Below, piece by piece: positions 9,045 through 17,254 of a DNA stretch of 22,091 nucleotides. The stretch is from DASYHS01 sp035998295. Lineage in GTDB: Bacteria; Pseudomonadota; Alphaproteobacteria; Azospirillales; Azospirillaceae. Location: assembly GCF_035998295.1 (NCBI RefSeq), contig NZ_DASYHS010000184.1, positions 1 to 22,091 of the forward strand, read 5' to 3'. Below the pieces are notes generated by a model. It searched no databases, was not told the DNA's origin, and saw only the letters and a program-made list of their open reading frames with translations. A program made the translations under genes and the position numbers. The stretch's first letter is position 1. The number at the start of each line of letters is the position of its first letter.

Positions 9045-10916
9045 ATGTGGAGATACGACGTAATCGTGGTCGGCGGCGGCCATGCGGGATGCGAGGCCGC
9101 CGCCGCGGCGGCGCGCATGGGCGCCGAGACGTTGCTGATGACCCATCGGGCCGATACGATCGGCGAGATGTCGTGCAATCCCGCGATCGGGGGGCTCGGC
9201 AAGGGCCATCTCGTGCGGGAGATCGACGCGCTCGACGGGGTGATGGGCCGGGTGATCGACCGTGCCGGCATCCAGTTCCGCATGCTGAACCGGAGCAAGG
9301 GCCCCGCCGTCCGTGGCCCGCGCGCCCAGGCCGACCGCCGCCTCTACCGCGAGGCGATGCAGGACGTGCTGCGGGCGCAGGACAACCTGACCATCGCGTC
9401 GGAGGCCTGCGAGGACCTGGTCCTCGGCACCGACGGCAGCATCGCCGGTGCCGTCGGCGCGTCCGGCGCCGTCTGGCGGGCGGGTGCTGTCGTCATCACC
9501 ACCGGCACGTTCCTGCGCGGCATGATCCATATCGGCGAGGAGCGGATACCGGCTGGCCGGGTCGGCGAGGCGCCGTCGCTCGGCCTCGCCGCGACGCTCG
9601 CACGCTGCGGCTTCGCGCTCGGCCGGCTCAAGACCGGGACGCCGCCGCGCCTCGACGGCCGCACGATCGACTGGTCCGGGCTCGAGGTGCAGCCCGGCGA
9701 CGACCCGCCCCCACCCTTCTCCTACCTGACCGACCGCATCACCACGCCCCAGGTCCCCTGCCACGTGACCTGGACGACGCCGGAGGCGCACGCCCTGATT
9801 CGGGCCAACCTCCACCGCGCGCCGATGTACAGCGGCCAGATCGAAAGCGTCGGCCCGCGCTATTGCCCGTCGGTAGAGGACAAGGTCGTCCGCTTCGCCG
9901 ACAAGGAGCGCCATCAGATCTTCCTCGAGCCCGAGGGGCTGGACGACCCGACCGTCTACCCGAACGGCATCTCGACCTCGCTGCCGCGCGACGTGCAGCT
10001 CGCCGTGCTGAAGACGATCCCGGGACTTGAGCGCGCCGAGATGGTCCGGCCCGGCTACGCGATCGAGTACGACTACGTCGACCCGCGCGAGCTGAAGCCG
10101 ACGCTGGAGACGCGCCGCCTGCCCGGCCTGTTCCTCGCCGGCCAGATCAACGGCACCACCGGCTACGAGGAGGCCGCCGCGCAGGGCCTGATGGCGGGCA
10201 TCAACGCAGCACTCCTCGCCGGCGGGCGGCCGGACGGGGACTTCGTGCTCGACCGGGCCGATGCCTATATCGGCGTGCTGATCGACGACCTGATCACCCG
10301 CGGTACGACCGAGCCCTACCGCATGTTCACCTCGCGCGCGGAGTATCGTCTGCTGCTGCGGGCCGACAATGCCGACCAGCGGCTGACGGCCAAGGGCATC
10401 GCGGTCGGCTGCGTCGGCACGCCCCGCGCCGACGCCTTCGAGGCGAAGATGGCCGCCCTCGATGCCGCGCGCACGCTCGCCTCGTCCCTGCGCGCGACGC
10501 CGAACGAGCTGGCGCAGCGTGGCCTCGCCGTCAACCATGACGGCGTGCGCCGCAGCGCCGCCGACCTGCTGCGCCATCCCGACCTCGACCTCGCCCGCCT
10601 GGCCGCGATCTGGCCGGAACTGGCGGCGCTGCCGCCGGCGGTCGCCGAACAGCTTGAGATCGACGGCCGGTATGCCGGCTATCTCGAGCGGCAGGACGCC
10701 GACATCCGGGCGTTCCGGCGCGACGAGGCGCTGGCGCTGCCCGACGACCTGGACGTGGAGGCCATCGGCAGCCTGTCGGCGGAGATCCGCCAGAAGCTCG
10801 GCCGCGCCAAGCCGGCGACGCTGGGCGCCGCCGCCCGCATCCCCGGCATGACACCGGCGGCGCTGGTCGCCCTGCTGCGTCACGTGAAGCGCCGCGATGA
10901 CCGTCTCAGCGCGTGA
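9045..10916 (+). CDS. mnmG: tRNA uridine-5-carboxymethylaminomethyl(34) synthesis enzyme MnmG
   Basis: A 623-residue FAD enzyme, partner of MnmE in wobble uridine modification. The N-terminus YDVIVVGGGHAGCEAAAAAAR is the FAD dinucleotide-binding motif. It is followed by MSCNPAIGGLGKGHLVREIDALDG and RGPRAQADRRLYR, both hallmarks of MnmG. The catalytic cysteine lies in RYCPSVEDK (about Cys274), and LFLAGQINGTTGYEEAAAQGL and FTSRAEYRLLLRADNAD are further family blocks. The length is typical. The start at 9045 fits both family alignment and the promoter just upstream. It overlaps rsmG by 20 bases, as is common in the mnmG-rsmG-parA-parB cluster. Confidence 0.97.
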   Translation: MWRYDVIVVGGGHAGCEAAAAAARMGAETLLMTHRADTIGEMSCNPAIGGLGKGHLVREIDALDGVMGRVIDRAGIQFRMLNRSKGPAVRGPRAQADRRLYREAMQDVLRAQDNLTIASEACEDLVLGTDGSIAGAVGASGAVWRAGAVVITTGTFLRGMIHIGEERIPAGRVGEAPSLGLAATLARCGFALGRLKTGTPPRLDGRTIDWSGLEVQPGDDPPPPFSYLTDRITTPQVPCHVTWTTPEAHALIRANLHRAPMYSGQIESVGPRYCPSVEDKVVRFADKERHQIFLEPEGLDDPTVYPNGISTSLPRDVQLAVLKTIPGLERAEMVRPGYAIEYDYVDPRELKPTLETRRLPGLFLAGQINGTTGYEEAAAQGLMAGINAALLAGGRPDGDFVLDRADAYIGVLIDDLITRGTTEPYRMFTSRAEYRLLLRADNADQRLTAKGIAVGCVGTPRADAFEAKMAALDAARTLASSLRATPNELAQRGLAVNHDGVRRSAADLLRHPDLDLARLAAIWPELAALPPAVAEQLEIDGRYAGYLERQDADIRAFRRDEALALPDDLDVEAIGSLSAEIRQKLGRAKPATLGAAARIPGMTPAALVALLRHVKRRDDRLSA

Positions 10917-11526
10917 CCCCGGCCTGGCCCGGGTCGCGGAGGCGGTACCTGGTGTTTCACGTGAAACACTGGATCGCCTCGCGGCCTATCTCGCGCTGCT
11001 GGAGCGCTGGCAGCCTCGCATCAACCTGGTGAGCCGCACGACGCTCGCCGAGGCGGGCACCCGGCATTTTCTCGATTCGGCCCAGCTCCGCCCCCTGCTG
11101 CCCGAGGGTGCCCGGGTGCTGGTGGATCTCGGCAGCGGCGCCGGCTTTCCCGGGCTCGTCCTCGCCATGCTCGGCCTGCCCGACGTCCACCTGATCGAGA
11201 GCGACGGGCGCAAATGCGCCTTCCTGCGCGAGGCCGCGCGCGTCACCGGCACGCCGGTCACGGTGCACAACCGCCGGATCGAGGCGGTGCCAGCTTTCGC
11301 GGCCGACGTCGTGACCTCGCGCGCGCTGGCGCCGCTGGACGATCTGCTGGCCCTGTCCGAACCCTTTCTCGGCGCTGCCGGCACCGCCCTGTTCCTGAAG
11401 GGCCGGCAGGCCGAAGACGAATTGACCCTGGCAAGACGACACTGGAGAATGCAGGCCGAGATGATCGACAGCATCACCGAGCCCGAGGGCAGGGTCCTGC
11501 GCATCCGCGAGGTCGCCCGTGCCTGA
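10897..11526 (+). CDS. rsmG: 16S rRNA (guanine(527)-N(7))-methyltransferase RsmG
   Basis: A 209-residue SAM methyltransferase of the small ribosomal subunit (GidB). Motif I is VLVDLGSGAGFPGLVLAML, and the acidic ribose-binding position is in HLIESDGRKCAFLREAARV. SRALAPLDDLLALSEPFL and LFLKGRQAEDEL are typical of RsmG. The N-terminal AYLALLERWQPRINLVSRTT is the usual family start. The ATG at 10897 lies inside the 3' end of mnmG, and the stop overlaps the parA GTG. A full-consensus parS site occupies codons for VSRET near residues 20-24, so this stretch is under both coding and centromere constraint. Confidence 0.96.
   Translation: MTVSARDPGLARVAEAVPGVSRETLDRLAAYLALLERWQPRINLVSRTTLAEAGTRHFLDSAQLRPLLPEGARVLVDLGSGAGFPGLVLAMLGLPDVHLIESDGRKCAFLREAARVTGTPVTVHNRRIEAVPAFAADVVTSRALAPLDDLLALSEPFLGAAGTALFLKGRQAEDELTLARRHWRMQAEMIDSITEPEGRVLRIREVARA
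10953..10968. promoter_or_regulatory. parS: parS centromere site 3 (perfect, inside rsmG)
   Basis: TGTTTCACGTGAAACA is an exact match to the 16-base parS consensus. It lies inside the rsmG reading frame, where it is read as the end of a Gly codon, then Val-Ser-Arg-Glu-Thr. It is 550 bases upstream of parA. Confidence 0.95.
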
Positions 11527-12367
11527 CACGATCGCCGCCCCGCCCCCCGCCCCCCGTGCCGCCCATGAGGCCAAGATGTCCCGTGCCCGCGCCCGCGTCA
11601 TCTCCATCGCCAACCAGAAAGGCGGCGTCGGCAAGACCACGACCACCATCAACCTCGCGACCGCGCTGGCCGCGACCGGCAAGCGGGTCCTGATCATCGA
11701 CATGGACCCGCAGGGCAACGCCTCGACCGGGCTCGGCATCGACCGTCACCAGCGCGAGCTCGGCACCTACGACGTGCTGTTCGCGGAAACGACGGTCGAG
11801 GAGGCGGCGGTCGCGACCCATGTCCCGAACCTGTCGGTCGTGACCGCAACGGTCGACCTGTCCGGCGCCGAGATCGAGCTGGTCAACGCCGAGCGGCGCG
11901 AATACCGCCTGCGCATCGCGCTCGCCAACAGCGCGCTGAACTTCGACTACGTGCTGGTCGACTGCCCGCCGGCGCTCGGCCTGCTGACGCTGAACGCGCT
12001 CGTCGCCTCCGACGCGGTGATGGTGCCGCTGCAATGCGAGTTCTACGCGCTGGAAGGCCTCAGCCACCTGATCCGGACGATCGAGCGCGTGAAACGCGCC
12101 TTCAACCCCGGGCTCGACATCCACGGCGTCGTGCTGACCATGTACGACAAGCGCAACAACCTCTCGGACATGGTCGCGGCCGATGTCCGCGGCTTCTTCG
12201 GCGACAAGGTCTACGACACCGTGATCCCGCGCAACGTCAAGGTCTCCGAGGCGCCGTCGCACGGCAAGCCGGTGCTGATCTACGACCTGCGCTGCCCCGG
12301 CTCGCAGGCCTATATCCACCTCGCCAGCGAGGTCCTGAAGCGTGAGAAGAAGAGGCTGACCGCCTGA
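11519..12367 (+). CDS. parA: Chromosome partitioning ATPase ParA
   Basis: A 282-residue Walker-type ATPase that forms the nucleoid-bound gradient moving ParB-parS complexes. Motifs: the deviant Walker A box IANQKGGVGKTTTTINLATAL with its signature Lys, the A' box IIDMDPQGNASTGLG, and Walker B YVLVDCPPALGLLTLNAL. The C-terminal part has VVLTMYDKRNNLS and IPRNVKVSEAPSHGKP, as in chromosomal ParA/Soj. The chosen GTG at 11519 overlaps the rsmG stop and has GAGG upstream. It adds a 19-residue Pro/Ala-rich leader before MSRARARVISIANQKGG, whose ATG at 11576 is a credible alternative start. The parA stop overlaps the parB ATG as TGATG. Confidence 0.96.
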   Translation: MPDTIAAPPPAPRAAHEAKMSRARARVISIANQKGGVGKTTTTINLATALAATGKRVLIIDMDPQGNASTGLGIDRHQRELGTYDVLFAETTVEEAAVATHVPNLSVVTATVDLSGAEIELVNAERREYRLRIALANSALNFDYVLVDCPPALGLLTLNALVASDAVMVPLQCEFYALEGLSHLIRTIERVKRAFNPGLDIHGVVLTMYDKRNNLSDMVAADVRGFFGDKVYDTVIPRNVKVSEAPSHGKPVLIYDLRCPGSQAYIHLASEVLKREKKRLTA

Positions 12368-13260
12368 TGGAAGAGAGCAAGCGCCGCAGCAGCCTCGGCC
12401 GGGGCCTCAACGCCCTGTTCGGCGAGTCGATCGAGGAGACCCCGGCACCGGAGACCCCGCGGAACCCGCGGACGATCCCGATCGAGTTCGTGCATCCCGG
12501 CAAGTTCCAGCCGAGGAAGCGCTTCGACCAGGAGGCGATCCAGGCGCTGGTCGAGTCGGTGCGCGAGCGCGGCATCCTCCAGCCGCTGCTGGTCCGCCGG
12601 CATCCCGACGCGCCCAGCGACTACGAGATCATCGCCGGCGAGCGCCGCTGGCGCGCCGCCCAACTCGCCGGCCTGCACGAGGTGCCCGTCGTCGTGCGCG
12701 AGCTGAGCGACCGCGAGGCGCTCGAGATCGCCCTGATCGAGAACATCCAGCGCCAGGACCTGACCGCGCTGGAGGAGGCGGAGGGATACCGCCGCCTGAT
12801 GGAGGAGTTCGGCTATACCCAGGAGAATCTGGGCCAGTCCGTCGGCAAGAGCCGCAGCCACGTCGCCAACATGCTGCGCCTGCTGGCGCTGCCCGAGCCG
12901 ATCAAGGCCCTGGTTACGGAAGGCCAGCTCAGCGCCGGCCACGCTCGCGCGCTGCTGGGCGTTCCCGACTCGGTTTCGCTGGCGCGCGCGGTCGTGGACA
13001 AGGGCCTGAACGTCCGCCAGACCGAGAAGCTGGCCCGCGACGTCCAGTCCGGCCGGCCGCCGCGGGCGGCTTCGTCGGCCTCGGTGCCGGCGAAGGACCC
13101 CGACACGGTCGCGCTGGAGCAGGAGATGACGAACCGCCTCGGCCTCAAGGTCCGCATCGAGCCGCGAGGGCAGGGCGGCACGCTGGCGATCGAGTATGGC
13201 GACCTCGACCAGCTCGACGAGGTGCTGCGGCGCCTGAGCGAGCCCGTGGACACGGTCTGA
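12367..13260 (+). CDS. parB: Chromosome partitioning CTPase/DNA-binding protein ParB
   Basis: A 297-residue ParB/Spo0J protein that binds parS and slides as a CTP-dependent clamp. The N-terminal SSLGRGLNALFGE is the conserved ParA-contacting motif. The CTP-binding domain has IPIEFVHPGKFQPRKRFD, GILQPLLVRR, the box GERRWRAAQLAG and ENIQRQDLTALEEAEGYRRL. The helix-turn-helix that reads parS is TQENLGQSVGKSRSHVANMLRLLALP. A variable linker rich in Pro, Ala and Ser follows near residues 230-245, then the C-terminal dimerisation domain. Its likely targets are the three parS sites upstream. In many alphaproteobacteria the next gene is holA; here the strand changes instead. Confidence 0.97.
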   Translation: MEESKRRSSLGRGLNALFGESIEETPAPETPRNPRTIPIEFVHPGKFQPRKRFDQEAIQALVESVRERGILQPLLVRRHPDAPSDYEIIAGERRWRAAQLAGLHEVPVVVRELSDREALEIALIENIQRQDLTALEEAEGYRRLMEEFGYTQENLGQSVGKSRSHVANMLRLLALPEPIKALVTEGQLSAGHARALLGVPDSVSLARAVVDKGLNVRQTEKLARDVQSGRPPRAASSASVPAKDPDTVALEQEMTNRLGLKVRIEPRGQGGTLAIEYGDLDQLDEVLRRLSEPVDTV

Positions 13261-13262
13261 AG

Positions 13263-13277
13263 GAACGGCGGCCGTTC
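13263..13277. terminator. Small hairpin between convergent parB and aminotransferase genes
   Basis: GAACGG, a 3-base loop and CCGTTC form a 6-bp stem-loop 2 bases after the parB stop. It could weakly terminate transcription in either direction. The rest of this 55-base gap shows nothing else I can name. Confidence 0.3.
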
Positions 13278-13315
13278 TCCGTACCGCGTGCAGGGGCCCG
13301 TGGCGCGGCGGACGC

Positions 13316-14479
13316 TCACACTCCCCAGGCCGCGCGCACGCGCGCCCTGATTCCGCCCAGGCGCTCGACGGGCTCGTTGGCGAAGACGAAGCGCAGATAG
13401 CGCCCGGCGCGGTCCGGAGAGCCCCAGCCGGTCATCGGCGTCGCGGCGATGCGGCCCTTGTCGAAAAGCAGCCCGGATGCCTCCGCCGGCCTCATGCCGA
13501 GCTCTACCGTATCGATCAGCAGGGACCAGCCGCCATCGGGGCGGACGACGGGAAGATCGGACATCTCCCCCAGGATCAGGTCGCGGCGCGCCTTCCACTC
13601 GGCCGTCGCCGCGGCGATGCCGTCGTCCGGCGCGGTCAGGGCGGCCACCGCCCCGGGCATCGCGATGCCGACCTGGCACACGACGTTGGTCAGGCCGACG
13701 AGCCCGATGGCGTCGATGATGTCCTTCGGCCCGACGGTCCACCCGACGCGCCAGCCGATCATGCGGTATTCCTTCGACACGCAGCCGATGGTGACGGTTC
13801 TTTCCGCCAGCCCGTCGAGGCCGGCCGGATGGATGACGGGTTCGCCGTTGAAGAGGATGCGCTCCATCGCCGCGTCGTGCAGCAGCCATGCGCCGGTCCT
13901 GCGCACCGTTTGCGCGATGGCGTCCCATTCCTCCCGGGTATGGACGATGCCGCTCGGCATGGACGGGCTCATCGTCAGCACGGCCTTGACCTTCCCGCCT
14001 GCCGCCTTCGCCAGCTCCTCCAGGTCGAGCCGCCAGCGGCCGTCGACCACGCGCAGGGGCACCAGCTTGGGCAGGCCGCCGGCGAGGCGGATTCGATTGA
14101 GGAGGCCCGCATAGGCGGGGTCGGTGATGATGACCTCGTCACCGGGCTCGAGCATGGCGAGCAGCGCGTTCAGGATGCCCGAGAGCCCGCCGGCCGAGAT
14201 CACGCACTGGGTCCTCCAGTCGTAATCCACGCCGGTATCGGCCGACACCCGGGCGGTGGCGGCCTGGCGCAGCGCGTTGGTCCCGACGAAGGGCAGATAG
14301 CTGTTGGCGTCGTCGCGATCGATGGCGGCCCTGGTGGCCTCGAGTGCTTCCCTGGGTGGTCGGAGGTCGGTATCCAGGTTCTCGAGCCGCAGCAGCTCGC
14401 CGTCAGCGGCGGCGTCGGCCGCCTCGCCCATCCTGTCGACCCCTATGCCCGGGATGTCCTTGAGTCTCGATACGCCCAC
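13316..14479 (-). CDS. PLP-dependent aminotransferase, class I/II fold
   Basis: A 387-residue fold-type I aminotransferase. The PLP lysine is about Lys236 in GCVSKEYRMIGWRVGW, the class I pattern SK followed by an Arg and GWR. Asp202 in LLHDAAMERILF is the pyridine-N partner; the usual Tyr three residues later is not seen. SPSMPSGIVHTREEW corresponds to the NPTG-like turn, and FANEPVERLGG carries the region of the substrate carboxylate site. The amino acid substrate is not known. The start is GTG at 14479 (VGVSRLKDIPG) with GGGAGG 6 bases upstream. A longer frame from ATG 14521 would add 14 residues (starting MHSIAG) but runs through a palindromic region. The gene is convergent with parB. Confidence 0.85.
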   Translation of the reverse strand: MGVSRLKDIPGIGVDRMGEAADAAADGELLRLENLDTDLRPPREALEATRAAIDRDDANSYLPFVGTNALRQAATARVSADTGVDYDWRTQCVISAGGLSGILNALLAMLEPGDEVIITDPAYAGLLNRIRLAGGLPKLVPLRVVDGRWRLDLEELAKAAGGKVKAVLTMSPSMPSGIVHTREEWDAIAQTVRRTGAWLLHDAAMERILFNGEPVIHPAGLDGLAERTVTIGCVSKEYRMIGWRVGWTVGPKDIIDAIGLVGLTNVVCQVGIAMPGAVAALTAPDDGIAAATAEWKARRDLILGEMSDLPVVRPDGGWSLLIDTVELGMRPAEASGLLFDKGRIAATPMTGWGSPDRAGRYLRFVFANEPVERLGGIRARVRAAWGV

Positions 14480-14491
14480 GCCCCGCCTCCC

Positions 14492-14527
14492 ATAGCATGC
14501 AGTTCCTGCAATTGAATGCATGCGTAT
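14492..14527. promoter_or_regulatory. Imperfect dyad upstream of the aminotransferase gene
   Basis: The half-sites ATAGCATGCAGTTC (14492-14505) and, on the other strand, ATACGCATGCATTC (14514-14527) match except for two single-base insertions, with an 8-base centre. The dyad starts 12 bases upstream of the GTG start and is conspicuously AT-rich against its surroundings. It could be an operator or part of the promoter of the aminotransferase gene; no regulator is identified. The rest of 14528-14624 shows no clear signal. Confidence 0.4.
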
Positions 14528-14624
14528 GGGCTGCGGTCAACCCGGTTGCCGCTCAGGGCCGGGAAAGGGCCGGCCGGAGCCGGAAGGGAGGAGAGCGTGC
14601 GGCCCCGAAGGCCGGCGGTAGCAC

Positions 14625-15308
14625 CTACGGTCCCAGCCGGTAGCCGCCCGCCTCGGTCGTCAGGATCTCGGCCCGCGACGGATCGGGCTCGATCTTCTGC
14701 CGCAGGCGGTAGACATGGGTTTCCAGCGTGTGGGTGGTGACCCCGTCGTTATAGCCCCACACGTCGCCCAACAGCGCCTCGCGCGCGACGACCCGGCCGG
14801 CGGCGCGGTGGAGATGGGCGAGGATCGCCGCCTCCTTCTCGGTCAGGCGGATCTTCCGGCCCGTGCGCTCGTCCAGCAACAGCCGGGCGCCCGGCCGGAA
14901 GACGTAGGGACCGATCGCGATGCCGGCATGCTCGTCCCGCTCGAGCTGCGCGCGCAGGCGCGCCAGCAGGGCGCCGACCCGGAACGGCTTCGCGACGTAG
15001 TCGCTGGCGCCGTCTTCCGGGCTGCCGGCCGGGCCGCCTGCCGGGTCGTTGGTGGCGGTCAGCATCACGATCGGGCAGCGAACCCCCTCCTGCCGGAAGC
15101 GGCGGCACAGCTCGCGGCCGTCCATGTCCGGCAGGCCGACGTCCAGCAGGACCGCGTCGAACGGACCCCCGCCGAGCAGCGCCAGCGCTTCGGCCGCGCT
15201 GGCGGCCTGCGCGATCGACACCTGCCCCAGGAGGTGAAACTGCTCGGCCAGCGATTCGCGCAGCGCCGCGTCGTCGTCAACGAGGAGGATCTTCTTTTCG
15301 GGCCTCAT
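14625..15308 (-). CDS. OmpR-family response regulator transcription factor
   Basis: A 227-residue two-component regulator. The receiver domain has acidic pocket residues Asp11-Asp13 in ILLVDDD, phosphoacceptor Asp56 in AVLLDVGLPDMDG, Thr84 in VMLTATND and Lys107 in YVAKPF. The C-terminal winged helix is of OmpR/PhoB type, with IRLTEKEAAILAHLHRAAGRVVAREALL, VWGYNDGVTTHTLETHVYRLRQKIEPDPS and the wing TTEAGGYRL. The loop before the Lys (DPAGGPAGSPEDGASDY) looks different from the common form. The start at 15308 (MRPEKK) is preferred to a TTG 12 bases upstream. No histidine kinase is encoded nearby. It lies 48 bases after the methyltransferase gene on the same strand and may be cotranscribed with that operon. 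Confidence 0.92.
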   Translation of the reverse strand: MRPEKKILLVDDDAALRESLAEQFHLLGQVSIAQAASAAEALALLGGGPFDAVLLDVGLPDMDGRELCRRFRQEGVRCPIVMLTATNDPAGGPAGSPEDGASDYVAKPFRVGALLARLRAQLERDEHAGIAIGPYVFRPGARLLLDERTGRKIRLTEKEAAILAHLHRAAGRVVAREALLGDVWGYNDGVTTHTLETHVYRLRQKIEPDPSRAEILTTEAGGYRLGP

Positions 15309-15356
15309 CCCTTTTCCCAACCGCAGAGGGAGCAGTCCGTTCCGGCCGCGATCCTA

Positions 15357-16199
15357 TCACGGGCCCGGCTGCGGATGCATCCCGCCGCGTGCGGGCCATG
15401 CCGCCACGTCCACATGGCCGATGACGGCCCGCAATTCGCCGCGCGAAATCGCCCGGCGCCGCCGGTCGCACCATCCCGCCACCTCGGAGGCGGACAGGCC
15501 GGCTCCGGCCGCCGCCTCGCCATGGAACCCCACCAGCGCGTCCAGCACGCCGGCCTCGGCCGGGCCGAGCCGCCAGTCGGCCTCCGCCGTCCGGACCTCG
15601 AACCCGGCCGCCGCCAGCAGCCGGGCGCAGAGTTCGGGCGCGGACGGGCCGAGTGCCGGACCGAAGCCCTTGTCCACGCCCTGATGCGCATCGAGCGCGC
15701 GCAGGACCGCGCCGTCCCCGGGATCCTCCGGCTGCCAGGCGACCCTTCCGTCGACCGAAAGCGCGAACAGCACCGGCAGGCCCGCCTGCGCGACGGCCGC
15801 GACGAGCCGGTCGAGCCACTGCGCCGACACGAGGTCGAGCAGGGCCGACGCCGTGACCCCGTCGAAGTCTCCGAGCGCCAGCGCCCCCAGCCCCGATGCG
15901 AGGTCGAGCCGCAGGGTCTCGTACGGCGCCGGCGCGGCCCTGCCCGCCATCTCTCCCGGGATCGCCGCCAGCATGGCCGGATCGCCGTCGACCAGGGTCC
16001 AGCGCTGGGCCGGACGCCCGAGGCGCGGCGCGAGGTGGCGCAGGTTGGCGCCGGTTCCGCAGCCGAGGTCGAGCAGGCGGGGCGCCGCCGGCAGCCGGGC
16101 GGCGAAGGCGCCTTCCGGGCCCGGGGCGCGGGCGCGGGCGTCGACCGGCTCGCGCAGGCGCAGCCAGCCGGGATCGAAGCTCGCCGCGGGCTCGCTCAT
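15357..16199 (-). CDS. Class I SAM-dependent methyltransferase of the pterin/flavin-like cluster
   Basis: A 280-residue protein with a clear SAM-binding Rossmann start: RLLDLGCGTGANLRHLAP (about residues 41-58, motif I) and WTLVDGDPAMLAAIP (about 67-81, with the acidic ribose ligand). DFDGVTASALLDLVSAQWLDRL matches motifs II and III. The C-terminal half is unlike the well-known small-molecule methyltransferases I can recall, so the substrate is unknown. The ATG at 16199 overlaps the glycosyltransferase stop (ATGA) and has GGAGG in front. It is the last gene of the five-gene minus-strand operon. Position suggests it methylates the product or an intermediate of the RibA/RibD_C/PTPS-like pathway. 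Confidence 0.8.
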   Translation of the reverse strand: MSEPAASFDPGWLRLREPVDARARAPGPEGAFAARLPAAPRLLDLGCGTGANLRHLAPRLGRPAQRWTLVDGDPAMLAAIPGEMAGRAAPAPYETLRLDLASGLGALALGDFDGVTASALLDLVSAQWLDRLVAAVAQAGLPVLFALSVDGRVAWQPEDPGDGAVLRALDAHQGVDKGFGPALGPSAPELCARLLAAAGFEVRTAEADWRLGPAEAGVLDALVGFHGEAAAGAGLSASEVAGWCDRRRRAISRGELRAVIGHVDVAAWPARGGMHPQPGP

Positions 16200-17254
16200 G
16201 CCGCCTCCAGTTCCGTTTCGAAGCGCTCGACCTGGATCGGCCAGTCCGGCAGCGCGGCACCGGTCCGCAGCGCTCCCGCCCGCAACGCCGCCAGCCGCCC
16301 GCGATCGGCCAGCAGCGCCCGCAGCGCATCCGCCAGCGCGGCCGGGTCGCCCGGCGGCACCAGCGATCCCGCCTCGGCCGGCACGGTCGAGGGGATGGCT
16401 CCCGCGGTCGTGGCGACCACCGGCAGCCCGTGGGCCAGCGCCTCGGCGAACGCCATGCCGTAGCCCTCGTACCAGGAGGGCAGCACGAACAGGTCGGCCT
16501 CGCGGTAGTGCCGGCCGAGCGCTCCCGGCGGCTGCTCGCCGACCAAGTCGATCCGGGCTTCGAGGCCGGCGGCGGCGATCGCGGCCCGCAGCCCGGCCAC
16601 CGTTTCCGGGTCGCGGGTCAGGCTCCCGACGCAGCGCAGCCGCCAGTCCGCCCGCCCGAGCCGCGACAGCGCCTCCACCAGCACCGCATGTCCCTTGCGC
16701 GCGGTCACGGTCGCGACACAGAGCAGGCGCAACGGCCCGTCCGGTGCCGGGGCTCCGGGGGCCGGCCGCGGGTCCGGAGCCGGCGTCCCGGGAATGACGG
16801 TGCCGATCCGTCCGGCCGGCACGCCGAGGTCGCGCAGCACGCCGGCGGTGTAAGGGCTGGTGCACAGGACGCGGTCCATGCGCGCCAGCAGGTCGAGCTC
16901 GACCCGGCGCAGCGCCGCCGCCTGCGCCTCCGGCAGGCCCGTCTCCAGGAACAGCGGATGATGGACCAGCCCGACCGTCCGCAGCCGCCGCAGCGCCTCG
17001 GCCGGCAGCGCCGCCAGGCCAGGCAGGGCGAGACCGTCGATGACGGCCCGGGCGCCGTCGGGCAGCCCGTCGAGCACGGCCTCGGCCCCGCGCATCGCCG
17101 GCCCGTCGACCAGGGGGTAGGGTCCCGGCAGCTCGTGCACCCGCACCGTCCGGCCCCGCGCCCGCAGCCCTTCGACGATCATGCGGTCGTAGACGTAGCC
17201 GCCGGTCACCTGGTCGATGCTGCCGGGCACGATCCAGTGCAGCGCGCCGGTCAC
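16196..17254 (-). CDS. Family 4 glycosyltransferase
   Basis: A 352-residue GT-B fold glycosyltransferase. The N-terminal half has WIVPGSIDQVTGGYVYDRMIVEGLRARG, the glycine-rich acceptor loop, and later HHPLFLETGLP. The C-terminal half carries LLCVATVTARKGHAVLVEAL and ADLFVLPSWYEGYGMAFAEALAHGLPVVAT, with the GT4 E-x7-E pair Glu263 and Glu271 that holds the nucleotide sugar. No membrane segment is seen, so it is probably cytoplasmic. The start is GTG at 17254, which overlaps the stop of the PTPS-like gene as GTGA; its own stop overlaps the methyltransferase ATG. The sugar donor and acceptor are unknown. Context points to a small-molecule acceptor rather than a polysaccharide, since no other cell-surface sugar genes are present. 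Confidence 0.87.
   Translation of the reverse strand: MTGALHWIVPGSIDQVTGGYVYDRMIVEGLRARGRTVRVHELPGPYPLVDGPAMRGAEAVLDGLPDGARAVIDGLALPGLAALPAEALRRLRTVGLVHHPLFLETGLPEAQAAALRRVELDLLARMDRVLCTSPYTAGVLRDLGVPAGRIGTVIPGTPAPDPRPAPGAPAPDGPLRLLCVATVTARKGHAVLVEALSRLGRADWRLRCVGSLTRDPETVAGLRAAIAAAGLEARIDLVGEQPPGALGRHYREADLFVLPSWYEGYGMAFAEALAHGLPVVATTAGAIPSTVPAEAGSLVPPGDPAALADALRALLADRGRLAALRAGALRTGAALPDWPIQVERFETELEAA

Noticed and set aside
10877..10892. TCACGTGAAGC near the end of mnmG as a fourth parS.
   Set aside because: Only the CACGTGAA core is shared; the flanking bases break the palindrome, so it does not fit the consensus.
13671..13690. TGGCACACGACGTTGG inside the aminotransferase gene as a sigma-54 promoter.
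   Set aside because: The required GC dinucleotide at -12 is missing and it lies inside a coding region on the opposite strand.
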